The position numbers and the translations under genes are program-made. A DNA stretch of 64,000 nucleotides from Siphonodentalium dalli (taxonomy: Eukaryota; Mollusca; Scaphopoda; Gadilida; Siphonodentaliidae): contig CP136067.1 in assembly GCA_032622095.1 (NCBI GenBank), positions 44,375,549 through 44,439,548 on the forward strand, given 5' to 3'. The notes beneath the pieces are model-generated. The model had not been told where the DNA came from and made no database searches. It saw only the letters and a list, made by a program, of their open reading frames with translations. How positions within the stretch are numbered: position 1 is the stretch's first letter; every line of letters starts with the position of its first letter. Below, in pieces: positions 54,024 through 64,000 of this stretch.

Positions 54024-54792
54024 CCCCTTCATGACGGGAGCTGCGCGGGTGCATCATTAAAGATCCTGCGCCAGTGCATTCTCTTATATATGAGAGTCTT
54101 CCAAAGGGAGCCTCACATATATAAAAGAATAATAATAATAATAATAATAGAGAACATTTATATAGCGCTTTTCCCAAAAGGCCCAAAGCGCAAGGCCACA
54201 ACACAAGTTCACGCACAAATATGCAATATACAAGTGAGTCACGTAATAAACATATGCAGAACTAAGAGGCATCACTCTCAGGGACGACGTTTCCATAGTA
54301 GAATTTGAAAAGTTCCGATTTAAGTAATGTTTTAAAAGTGTCCATGGTATCGGCTTTCTTTGTGTCGGCCTGTAGCCCATTCCAGACGGACGGAGCATGA
54401 TATTCAAATGATCGTCTTCCGTAGTTTTCCGAGTCACGTCTAGGAACAGCCATCAGATTTAGATCTTCTGATCGCAATTCGCGCGGCGGAGAGTACATAT
54501 TGAGAATAGAGTCAATATAAACCGGCAAAGGCTTTGTGATGTCATTTGAGAATTTCTTATAACAAAAAGTGGCACATTTATAATCAATTCGAGCTTCAAT
54601 TGGAAGATAGTGTAGTTTCGCGAGAAGAGGTGTGACGTGGTCAAATTTATGTTTTCGTAGAGCAATGCTCTGGCTTACAAAGTCAAGTTAAATATTGTTA
54701 GGCCAATGCATTCCCTTATATATCTGAGGCTCCGTGGGAGACTCGCATACAGGAGAATGCAAAATTTTCAAGAAGCTCCAATCATGGAAGGG
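54024..54792. mobile_element. piggyBac-like MITE split by a LINE fragment
   Basis: The left end CCCCTTCATGACGGG follows GTAA (decayed TTAA); the right end ATCATGGAAGGG is followed by TTAA (54793-54796). The CCAGTGCATTCTCTTATATA palindrome of the family lies at 54070-54128 and a further copy at 54702-54765. Between them a 5'-truncated LINE (54129-54690) is inserted. The right end is only 30 bp from a CDK2 donor site. Confidence 0.65.
54129..54690 (-). pseudogene. LINE C-terminal fragment with 3' end
   Basis: The minus-strand frame reads DHVTPLLAKLHYLPIEARID, then PPRELRSEDLNLMAVPRR, then YGRRSFEYHAPSVWNGL and FKTLLKSELF. This is the classic C-terminal tail of L2/CR1/RTE-type LINE proteins (HWLPV..RI; P.R.LRS....L.VPR; YG.RSF...AP..WN.LP; FK..LKT.LF). 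The coding part ends near 54262. The 3' UTR has GCGCTATATAAAT, a common L2/CR1-like 3' end, and closes with an (ATT)n tail at 54150-54129. It is 5'-truncated and dead. Confidence 0.85.
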
Positions 54793-54799
54793 TTAATCA

Positions 54800-55003
<204 letters not shown>

Positions 55004-55178
55004 TTATTGAGGAAAACATTTTCAATAGAACGCTTTTATGTACTCAAGATTTGTTCTCGTAAGAACAAGCACATTAAATTGGTATATACTGTATTTGTAA
55101 GAGAGGTTAATTAAAAAAAAACGAAAACAGAACCGAAACCGAGGTTTTTTTCTCCCAAAAAAAACGAAACCGAACCTA

Positions 55179-56568
55179 AACGAGAGGCCGATCACGATCG
55201 GCAGATGTTAACCCATCCCTTGGCGATAAAAATTTAATATGATTGGATAAATGAGAGTTTTGGTGTTGAATTATAGAGTATACTGTTATGTACTATTATA
55301 GACAAATGTACATAACACAAATTATTGGAATTTATGGGTCACTGGCATTTATATAAGAGAATGCACTGGTACAGGATCTGTAATGCTAAACCACCACAGC
55401 CAGCAAGTCCGTGGGTTAAATGTGTAGGTGTGACCTGGACATGGAATACTTGGGTTAAGAGAGTCCAATTTAAGCTTACAATAATAATGTGTCCTAGTAT
55501 ACAGATATTAAATAAAGCAACCTCACCACTGACCCATTAATATCAATTATATAGCACAGCTGTCAAAAAATCACAGGAATTGTTTATGTTGAACACTGAC
55601 CTCTATTAAACCAATAACAATTATAATGATATCAGACCATCTGAAGATATAACTCTGCAGCACAGATGTCCAAGTCTACTGTTAATATCATGTGATGTTT
55701 ATTGTTGAATCTTATTTTAAATTAGATACCATAGCCTTCTTTATCAGATTATTTGCACATTGGCATAAGAGACATCAGAAAATAATATAGCTTTATCAAT
55801 AGCTAAGTAGTCCAAATGCAATTGGTGAATTGGATTTAATGTTGCTCCAAACAGATTTACCAGTACATAACACAAGATTTTGGACCGATTTAATCAAAAT
55901 TTGGTGTGGTGATTCGGGGTACCCTTGGCAGAGTTATAATGGTTATAATTGTTTTTAATTATTTTAAAAAATTAAAGGGACACATTGGAAATCTTTTTAT
56001 CAACTTGTATCATAATCATCAATATCTAAATGAAAACAAATGACATGTCAATGACATTTTTTTTATTATTATTATAAAAGTTAAAAATAATTTTTTTAAA
56101 TCGATTTTTTTTATTATTATTATAAAAGTTAAAAATAATTTTTTTAAATCGATTTTTTTTCTCCAATTTTGTTTGTTTGAAAAATGGTCATAACTCCTTT
56201 AAAATAAATCGGATCAAACCCATATTGGAACTAGATCTGTATTTTGGGCTGTGAAACTCACATACCAAATTTGGTTCCAATCAGATAAAAAATGTTTGAG
56301 TTATGGCAGAATGTGTGAATTCTAAGTCGAAAAAGGGCCATAACTCTGTAACAAAAACTCGGATCAAACCCAAATTCGAACTCGATCTGTATTTTGGACT
56401 GATATACCCATATACAAAATTTGCTTCTGATTGGAAGGAAAATGTTTGAGTTATCGCATTACACGTGAAGTGTCTACAGACGGACGGACAGACGGACGGA
56501 CGGACGAACGACGAGTGGTCAATCCGGACAACGACACTATGTTTACCATACATGGTATGGGTAAACAT
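55179..56568 (-). mobile_element. HINE-like element, family 1, copy E
   Basis: Head AACGAGAGGCCGATCACGAT at 55179. Two cores (TCGGATCAAACCCATATT at 56208 and a variant at 56362), (ACGGACGGACAG)n at 56478-56506, and the closing hairpin CCATACATGGTATGGGTAAA at 56545-56564. The interior also has a fragment of the TATATAAGAGAATGCACTGG palindrome (about 55347) and duplicated TTTTTTATTATTATTATAAA (56058 and 56106). It lies in the CDK2 intron between the exons at 54997 and 59058. Confidence 0.8.
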
Positions 56569-56777
56569 AAAAATCAAAACTGCCCATCTCTACTCTATTT
56601 GCATGTCTGTTATGTTAATATTAACAAAGGAAAGTAAAATATTGATTTCAAAATTGATTGCGTTTGCAGAAAAATCTCTATATATATATCGTTCATCTGA
56701 AATTTTCCTGCAGGCCAAGAATTCACAAAATATATTCGGGAGTGCATTTTAAGGACAATTTCATCATGAGGGATGTA

Positions 56778-58905
56778 CTCTCCCCTGCCTAATAATAGTG
56801 ATGGCCAAATAATAGTGATGGTGCACATTTTCGGGTGTTATTAATAATAGTGATGGTGCCAAATAATAGTGATGGCGCGCACAATGATGGCATTTTACCA
56901 TATTTCTACTATAAATGAAGCAGAATGTAGGCCTTAATTAATTTGGCATTGTTGGGCAAGTTCCCATGCATGCAAGTTGTTCTCATTGGCTCCTTTAATA
57001 ATGACAGTAAGTAATTACGGTGTAAAGGCATTTGATCACCTCCACGAATGACAGGTTCGATTCCATAGATTTTGTTGAAGAAGTATCGAACTCGCCACAC
57101 ATTCTTCAGGAATTCTATTATTCTTAATTTCCGGTCTTCAGCTGAGATTGAATAACGCTTGTTCGGTTTTCTAAGGCTAACACGATATTCTGTCATCCAG
57201 CCTTTTATCCACTTATCCGAGAAATGAATTTTCTGAGTTTCACTTTCACCCTCAGCCTCAGGGTCATCCGATTTGTTTTCATCTAAATACCTGTCATAGA
57301 GTTGACGACATTTCCACTTAAACAGTTTTTTTGGGAGTCTGCCTTTAAGTGATCCCCTAACATCGACAAACCATTCAAACAAGGCCTGGCGAACTTCTAC
57401 TGCAGCACTTTTTCTTCCACCACCGAATTCTCTGAACTTTGATTTTGAAGGTTTGAAGAAAATCGAGTCAGTCTCCGATTCCTTCATTTTCCTCTGGTAG
57501 GCCCTATGTACCACCATTACTGCTTTCCTGAATTCGGGATCATTGTTGGGTGAATGTTTCAATTCTGGAAACGTCTCTCGAACAGTACGGGCCAGGAACC
57601 CATCCTCACTGGATTTTTGGGACACTTTCTCATACTTTTGCTTTCGACTGTTCCATTTTATTTCAGCTTCCTTTTTTTTCTCATCACATTCTTGTTTTAT
57701 TTTGACTGCTCTGTCGGCAAGTTGATTCTTTTGTTGTAACGAATATTTCTTTTTCTTTTTCCACGTTTGAGTGTGAGGTTCACCCATCTTGAGGTCCACA
57801 AACAAAAACAAAACTATTTTAATTTTCCCATTTTCGTCTGCTGTAGAATTATTTTAAATTCCAGATTGGAAACAAAAACGGAACAATAACGGAACGCGCG
57901 GTTTGAAATGCTGTAATGGAGCTTATAAAACGGACCACATTAATTCAACCAGTTCTATAATGCGAAAAACAAATATAGTGGGGAAACTTCTATTATTATT
58001 TATGATAAATAAAGTTCGGCATTTTGATCAGTGACAATGAGTAAAAGGTGGAACTTGCGGGAAATTAGTTGGCATATCGGTTGCATCATCCATCAATATT
58101 TCGCTCGAGATGTAAATTAGAGTTATCTTTCTTATGTCGCACATCGGCTATTTAAAATCCGACATAAAACTTAAATCCGACATAAAACGTAAGTTGTGGT
58201 TAATAATGTGGAACTGTTGCCAAGTCATCGCATTCATAATTAAACTGTGCTTTGAATACACGGACATGTTATTGTATTGCTTTATTGCATAGATTTAAAT
58301 ACATGTTCCTGTGTACACACAGAAGCTACTGCGGTGTCGTAACTTTCCATTTATAGCCAAAACCAGTCACGCATGTGTGCACACGACTCACAGCTTCTGT
58401 GTCTTCATGATAGCGCATAATTGGGTCACAATAACAGTATTGTTTGGAGAAGTCGGCCACGTCAAGTTAAATTAGTTCATCAGTTGTCACTCAGATTAGT
58501 TTCACTGATTATTTTATAATATAAGCCTGGTGATGTGATTTTAGCATTAAGTCCCGTTTTGATAGTAGAAGTCGGTTCCGTCCCAACGATAATTAGTTGT
58601 CACTGTGTGATTATAAGCTTTGATGAGTTGTAATTAACTGCGATAATCCGTCTGTTTATACACGGACATCATGATCTAGAGGCCTAAATCCTGTTAGGAA
58701 TGAGATTCTCCCACATTCCTGTCAACTTGTCAAGTGCACTTCTATTTTTTTTAGTGAGCTGCACGTTTTTTCTAACTTTTTGACTGAAAATTCCGCGACT
58801 TTGCAAGAACTTTAAATAATCGTGATGGCGCCTAATAATCGTGATGCTGTCGTATTTTTCTTTAAATAAATAAACGTGACGTCACGTTTATTTGGCAGGA
58901 GAGAG
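56778..58905 (-). mobile_element. 2.1-kb TA-flanked transposon with truncated pogo-like transposase
   Basis: The ends CTCTCCCCTGCC (56778-56789) and GGCAGGAGAGAG (58894-58905) are inverted repeats with one mismatch, each bordered by TA (56776-56777, 58906-58907), as in Tc1/mariner/pogo. Inside the left end AATAATAGTGATGG is repeated four times (56790-56878). Inside the right end AATAATCGTGATG occurs twice in the same orientation (58815-58850). It encodes the ORF at 57787-56909. It is 150 bp from the donor of the CDK2 exon at 59058. Confidence 0.85.
56909..57787 (-). CDS. N-terminal part of a pogo-like transposase
   Basis: Starting at MGEPHTQTWKKKKKYS (an upstream Met adds 8 residues), about 292 codons are open. 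A Lys/Glu-rich probable coiled coil (residues 15-60) is followed by a central region with GRLPKKLFKWKCRQLYDRY and FSDKWIKGWMTEYRVSLRKP, which resembles the CENP-B/pogo HTH_Tnp type (F..S.GWL..F....gLS.R). Then comes RVRYFFNKIYGIEP and GDQMPLHR. The Asp of GDQMP is probably the first residue of the DDE triad. After it homology stops and about 35 unrelated residues lead to the stop, so the catalytic domain is missing. A cryptic donor (CGTAATTAC) lies at the break, so an intron is possible, but no further exon was seen before the element end. Confidence 0.7.
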   Translation of the reverse strand: MGEPHTQTWKKKKKYSLQQKNQLADRAVKIKQECDEKKKEAEIKWNSRKQKYEKVSQKSSEDGFLARTVRETFPELKHSPNNDPEFRKAVMVVHRAYQRKMKESETDSIFFKPSKSKFREFGGGRKSAAVEVRQALFEWFVDVRGSLKGRLPKKLFKWKCRQLYDRYLDENKSDDPEAEGESETQKIHFSDKWIKGWMTEYRVSLRKPNKRYSISAEDRKLRIIEFLKNVWRVRYFFNKIYGIEPVIRGGDQMPLHRNYLLSLLKEPMRTTCMHGNLPNNAKLIKAYILLHL

Positions 58906-59057
58906 TAAATACCAACAAAAATTAAAAAATGGCCTCTAACGGTGTGAAATTAGCATATAAACCAGCTACCAAACACTGTACCAAAGAAGAAAAAACTTAC
59001 AATATAGAAAAATACTGAAAATTTAGGGTTTTTTTCTGAAACAAATATAGTAAGTAC

Positions 59058-59178
59058 CTTTATTAAGGAATCGGGAAGTCCTGGTTGTGGTGCTGTATCC
59101 ATATACTTCTTCAGATCTTGATTCAAAAATTCAAACACCAAATAAAGTTTCTGTTCGCTATGTACAACATCAAGCAAC
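59058..59178 (-). CDS. cdk2: CDK2-like kinase, hinge exon
   Basis: Acceptor TTGTTACAG is followed by a split codon, then [40 protein letters not shown] and donor GTACTT. It corresponds to human CDK2 residues 65-105: the strand leading to the gatekeeper Phe and hinge (LVFEFL) and the DLKK helix. The exon is 121 nt, phase 2 in and phase 0 out, as I recall for human. The preceding exons (glycine loop and PSTAIRE helix) are not in the remaining 4.8 kb and must lie beyond 64000. Confidence 0.96.
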
Positions 59179-60908
59179 CTGTAACAATGCATATGAAATA
59201 ATAATATTCATGCCAAATTTTATTGAGATCCTACTAGTGATATAAAGTCAATATACCACAAATACATTATTACTATTTTGTAAAAGTGATAACTCTATAG
59301 TCTAGAATGTGAGAAAAGCCATTCGACTTCAGTTATGTTGATAGCCTCATGGGAAATTTCCCCACCAAATTTCACTAAGAAATCCGAAAACACATTGTCA
59401 ATTCATTGTCAGATACATTAAATTCAGAAATTTCCATTTCAAAATCAACACCGGATAACAAATTATGCTGAGTAGTTGACCTGAATGAACTCAATTAACA
59501 AATAAAAGAATATTATAAATAAATAATTAGATTCTCATCAAACACTTTTTGGAAAAGATTGGGCGGGTGTGCAAATTTTATTTATATTTTATTCTTGCTA
59601 TAACATTAAAAACATATTATGGACTTGTTCTGGTGCGTAAAATTGATAAGTTAGTACTCAGGCGCTATGCCAAACTGGAGAATGTAGCATTCTACTAACA
59701 TCGGCAAAAATTTCAAAGAAATCGATCATTCCACTCCATCGAAAAGATCGTCTGAACTATGCCCAATTGTAAATAATTACATCTCAATTCGGGACGCAAC
59801 TATAGGCGATAATTTAGCACAAATGATTTCGCCATCGAGAGTCATTGCATTTAGTTAACTTAATATATAAGGACGGTGTATATCATCAATTTGGATTACT
59901 ATTCGTAACAAATAACTACTTCGAGAATGATTATTCTCAATTTCGATTTGATCACCCTACCGGAGTGTTTCACATCACTTTAATGGTCATAGTCAGTTCT
60001 AGAAAAAGATGCAATATCCTGTCTTATACAATATAAGATAATAAGTTGATTTAAATGGCCCAATTTGATCGAAGTGGACTGATTAATGGGTCATTGCAAT
60101 GACTTCAAAAAGTTGAAGGTTAAAGCATGAGAAATGAAAGTGTTATTAATGACACTGTAGCTCAACTTGGGAGGAGTTAATTTTTTGCTGAGCAATGAAA
60201 AGGATGATAAAGAAGAAGTCGCGCTGAAGATCCATATAAAGTTTGATCATGATCGGATGAGGGATATGGTCTGTTGGGTGCGGCAAAGGATTTTGTCATA
60301 CAAAGAGTAAATTCCAAGATGGTCGCTAGCAGCCATGTTTTTCAATGAATTCCAGTCAAAATAGGAGGTGGCCATGTTTTTCATCGAAATTCGGAAAATT
60401 TGATTGCTCCCATCTATAGGTCACCCTGTAGCTACATACTTATTAGTGATGAGCCGATGATCGGGAACGACAATCGGAATCGGCCGATTGTGGCCCATCG
60501 GATGACAATCGGTACTCGGGTTTCAACATAGGCATTTCCGATTGTCTAAATAAAAATCAGGTTCTTGTTTTTTTTCAATAAACTGTTTTAAATATGACGA
60601 TGTTTTATTGAATAAATGACCAGTGAACATGGGGAAAGTGATACCAATTTACCAAACACAAACTTGATATACAGCCATGTCCTCTTCAATACCCCGGCCA
60701 TACCTGGGTCTATGTTTGACAAATATATTACAGTGGGGATCGACGGGAAACACGTGACACTTTTGGTTAGAGCGAGGCTGCGATGATGACGCCGTGATTG
60801 CGCGTAATCATAAATTATATGATGATGTACACAAAGTACATCTCATGGGACTCATGTACGCCGATAGGTAACTTTATTGTTCGTCAACATGTAGACATTT
60901 TGATTTAT
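59179..60908. other. CDK2 intron with dispersed repeats
   Basis: It holds the second copy of the 0.37-kb repeat (59610-59983, matching 44398-44765) and a partial copy of the AATCCAAGATGG repeat (60130-60370, matching 50385-50500). A local inverted motif ATCGG/CCGAT cluster lies at 60448-60545. I found no PSTAIRE exon here. Confidence 0.55.
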
Positions 60909-63900
60909 CAGGGTTCCCACACCTGAGACAAAGCTAAATTCAAGGAGTTTTCCAGGAGTTATGAGGAAAATTCAAGGAGTCAATACTAATACTAAGGTAC
61001 CATATATTTTTGTTGTCACTTACAATGTTTTTAGGTGTAATGTTACACTAAACCGAAAGGGTAATAACACAGCCTGTTCTAGTTGTTGCAGTTAGACCTC
61101 TGGGCCCTTATATAATAGTCAAAAAGAGACAACTTTGCAATCTTGTATGTTATACTATAACCATACCTTACTATGTCTACCATTATATTATGTGAATGGA
61201 AATATCTTACCATTATACATTTTAACAGCTGCACCAAACATCTAATAACGAACATCTATGTGCATAAATCCAAAGTCAGTTTTGTAATATAAGAACATAT
61301 ATACTGTGATAATACACTATTTACATGCCTCACTGTCTAGTAAATCTGGTTTAGTTATTTTTGAGTTCGTTTAATTTGTCATCAAGCTGCTTGGTGGCTG
61401 CTGCAAGCAACTCTTTTTTCTCCTTGGCAGTTTTCCTAAGGCTGTTTGATTTTACTATGAAGTCTAGTTTCCTACTTGTTTCTGCCTTATCTGCAAAATC
61501 ATCAGCTGACTGCTTCAACAGTTTAATATCCTCCTCCAGTCTCCTTCTTTTCTTTTTGATACAGTCAATTTCATCGATTGTGGCCTTACGTTTCAGAGAT
61601 TGGGCTGTGATTTCCTTTGCTCTTCTCTGACTGTCCAAGTATGCATGGTATTTCAGTCTGGCACTGGTGGCAGATACCAATAGCGGTTTTGTAATAATCA
61701 CATTATCAAGTCCCTCAATTTCAATCAAATAGTCCTTGATAACACGCTGAGACACCAATGATTCCTTTTTCAAATTCTCCACTTCAAGTTGTTTATTTGT
61801 CGAAAAACCCCTCTCAACAGCTGCCTGTCCATGTGATAAGACAAGCATGGCTTTTACAATCTTCCACAACTTGCCGTATTGGGGATCTCCTGCCAATTTT
61901 GAATACAATAAGTCATCTATCCTGTCAGTGATGTAATTAAATTTCTTGAATCTTTCGTCAAGTAATGCCTCAGAAATAAAGTCACGCATTTGTTTTATGA
62001 TATCATCACAATCAGCTTCCACTACATAATTGTATTCACACAGATGGAAAAGAATTCTCTTCATGTATTGTGTGCATTTCTCTTTCTTTCCGTAATTAGT
62101 TGGATCTAAACAAGCCATATTTTGAACAATTGAATACTTCAGTGGTGATTTTTCCACTATTTTGGCAACAAGTTTTATCAAGAAGTTACGGCAATCTATC
62201 CTGAACTCCAACCGTCCTTTATCACTCACCCTCTTGTTTGACATTAGCTTCCCTAGCTGTTGCTCGGCACAATAACCCACGTTAATCTTTGAATAATCTT
62301 TCCATGTTGTTTTGTCAGTCACATCAATTGATACCAGTTTTGTCAGTAGCATCACTTAATGTTGCATCTTTTACAAACCTTGCAAGAACGTCCCGCAGTA
62401 ATTTCTCGATGTCTTTACGTAAGAAGGGCACCATAGGTTTATCAGTCTGATATCTAACTAAGAAAGGGTGTACTTCCTTGACAACTGACTGATAAAAATA
62501 TGCCTTTGCCAAAAATAGATCATCTTTCACTGCAGCTGCGATGACCTCCATCGATTTTGTTTTTGGGTCCGGAACCTTTCTAGTCGTTACTGCATCAACA
62601 TATTTTTTAATAGATGGCCACATCTTAAGAGCCCTGTCAATAACTGGCAGATTTTCTACCCAGCGGTGCTTACAATACTTCAGGGGGAATATGCTGCTGC
62701 CAGTTATTTTGGTGAAGTCCTCTCTTCTGGCTGGAGTGTCCTTGAATAGGTAGTACATGCTGGATAGAATACTGTCAACACTCCACCCAGTCGCAACTGC
62801 ACCTCCCAAAAATGCACCATGAATTACATGCAAGCCACAACTGCCAATGTCGATTAGCTCAGAGTTACCGTCACGTTTCAGTTCATCCTGCATCATTTTA
62901 AAGAACCGCCAATTGACATTAGGCCCGTCCATTGATATCTGAATTAAATTTTTTAATTGCAAGTCTTTAATGCACGAATTAAACTTGTCAAATAAATCTT
63001 GAGCAGTTGCATGACCCATAAATTCAGTGCCAATATAACGTGTCACCATTGGTCACCCCTCCAGTATCTTACATGGACATCCAATTGTTTTTCCTGTAGT
63101 TTCTTGTTTAGGCTTTCGTCAAATAACAACACGAACACAGACTCCTTATTTATAACATCCTTCAGTAAGCCTGACAAATAAGGTGCAATGCCAAAACAGG
63201 TTAAATATTTACTCTTGGATTCTCCACATGCAAATGTTTTAGTCACCTGACTATCTGGAAACATTTTTTGGAATAACTTGTTTGTCTTTTCAGATGACCG
63301 GTACGAGTAATTGTCATCAATCATTTTCATACACCACAGTATCTCTGCCGTCAGTGTATCGGTTTTAGCTGCTGCCGCGGAAATAGGCAATTGCGACTGC
63401 TGCGTGGGTACATTTTGATTTGTCATACTAGCATTGCTTGTAGAAGGAGTGGTACTGTTATTTGCTGAAGATGCTGGCATTTGATAATTAAAGTTGGCAA
63501 GCGTCTGCGATGAAGTCTGTCCGCCACTGGCTGTCCTATGCTTTTTTGATTTGGTGTGGCTGACCAACGCCGATTCACCCATATTCGCTACATCAAACGA
63601 ACTTTTGCAAAGGACACAATACGCACGATGTTTATCTGAACCATGACGCTGAACCCATAGTTTGTATTGATCCTTTGTTAGCCAATCCGGATTAAAAATA
63701 CACTTCCCACCGGGCATTGTTATTGACAAAAGAATTTGACACAATTTTCACGCTTCACGCACGTGTGTAAAACACAAAAGATATCCCATAATTTAACTTC
63801 TTCCTGGTAAAAATATACAATAATAGATTGGGGATTTCCAGTGTTACTGCATACCCCAACTATAGTCTGTTTCATTATAAATGCTCTGTATGTGGTAGAC

Positions 63901-64000
63901 ATAATTTGTCGCTAGATTGGCGACTACGGAAGATTCTAAATAAATATTATTAACATTAAAAGGGCATCATGAACCAATAATACTAAAATTTAAGGAGTTT
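60909..64000 (-). mobile_element. hAT transposon, right end beyond the window
   Basis: The left end CAGGGTTCCCACACC (60909) is a typical hAT terminus and is followed by repeated AAGGAGT words (60940, 60959, 60974). The preceding 8 bp TGATTTAT would be the target duplication; the partner lies past 64000. The last bases (AATTTAAGGAGTTT) repeat the subterminal word, suggesting the right end is close. It carries the transposase pseudogene below and occupies the CDK2 intron upstream of 59178. Confidence 0.75.
61351..63717 (-). pseudogene. hAT transposase with two frameshifts
   Basis: Three overlapping frames form one protein of about 780 residues. The first (63717-63043) starts MPGGKCIFNPDWLT and has a BED-like zinc finger (CxxC in YCVLC, then SHTKSKKH), then LLFDESL, a likely first catalytic Asp. 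The second (to 62324) has ISMDGPNVNW, the hAT second-Asp block, and SCGLHVIHGAF with the usual CxxH. The third (to 61351) has the C-terminal dimerisation motif QAAVERGFSTNKQ with the catalytic Glu, then a Lys-rich coiled coil. Frame breaks fall near 63045 and 62340, where the sequence continues in another frame with no loss. Otherwise it is well preserved, implying recent death or two sequencing indels. Confidence 0.85.

Noticed and set aside
57051-57068. GGTTCGATTCC word as a tRNA T-loop
   Set aside because: It lies inside the pogo-like transposase ORF and no cloverleaf can be built around it.
59179-64000. PSTAIRE or glycine-loop exon of CDK2
   Set aside because: No minus-strand match was seen; only repeats and the hAT element occupy this stretch.

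Overview
This window looks like nuclear DNA of a marine invertebrate, most likely a bivalve mollusc or close relative. It is AT-rich, has spliced genes, and holds no operons, tRNA or rRNA genes that I could see. The mollusc guess rests on dispersed elements built from tandem ~160-bp cores plus an (ACRG)n microsatellite, a layout known from bivalve 'pearl'-type and Helentron-derived repeats. This is inference; no species call is possible.

The clearest gene is a cyclin-dependent kinase of the CDK2/3 type on the minus strand. Four exons with consensus splice sites lie at 59178-59058, 54997-54827, 48465-48364 and 36174-36105. They cover the hinge, the HRDLKPQN catalytic loop, DFG, the activation-loop Thr, APE and the start of the C-lobe. 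The ATP-binding/PSTAIRE exons lie beyond 64000. The last exon(s) were not found below 36105. Introns are 4.1, 6.4 and 12.2 kb and are packed with mobile elements up to 30-181 bp from the splice sites. A second, unidentified gene candidate lies antisense inside one of these introns (TATA box at 52082, exons 52260-52535 and 53082-53205). About 1 kb upstream is a 101-bp inverted copy of part of its own first exon.

Region by region: 1-7.4 kb holds a LINE reverse-transcriptase remnant split by a TTAA-flanked MITE, clustered TGACCTTGA-rich elements, a hAT MITE and a 122-bp tandem repeat. At 7.2-10.7 kb a LINE 3' fragment is interrupted by a 2.5-kb foldback element. A ~7-kb foldback with arms of about 2 kb spans 11.8-18.9 kb, and another foldback lies at 21.1-23.4 kb. 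23.4-31.4 kb has an LTR-like segment with a CRE cluster, a poly-G-bearing complex repeat and a ~160-bp array. 31.4-44.1 kb is dominated by nested Helentron-like (HINE) elements. 44-60.9 kb is CDK2 intron with hAT, HINE, piggyBac-like and pogo-like insertions. 60.9-64 kb is a hAT element whose transposase has two frameshifts.

The strongest new pattern is that four unrelated-looking repeat families share one architecture: an ACAAGAGG-like terminus, a short hairpin, subterminal inverted repeats, ~160-bp cores and usually (ACRG)n. For one family, a paralogous empty site inside the window shows insertion without target-site duplication.
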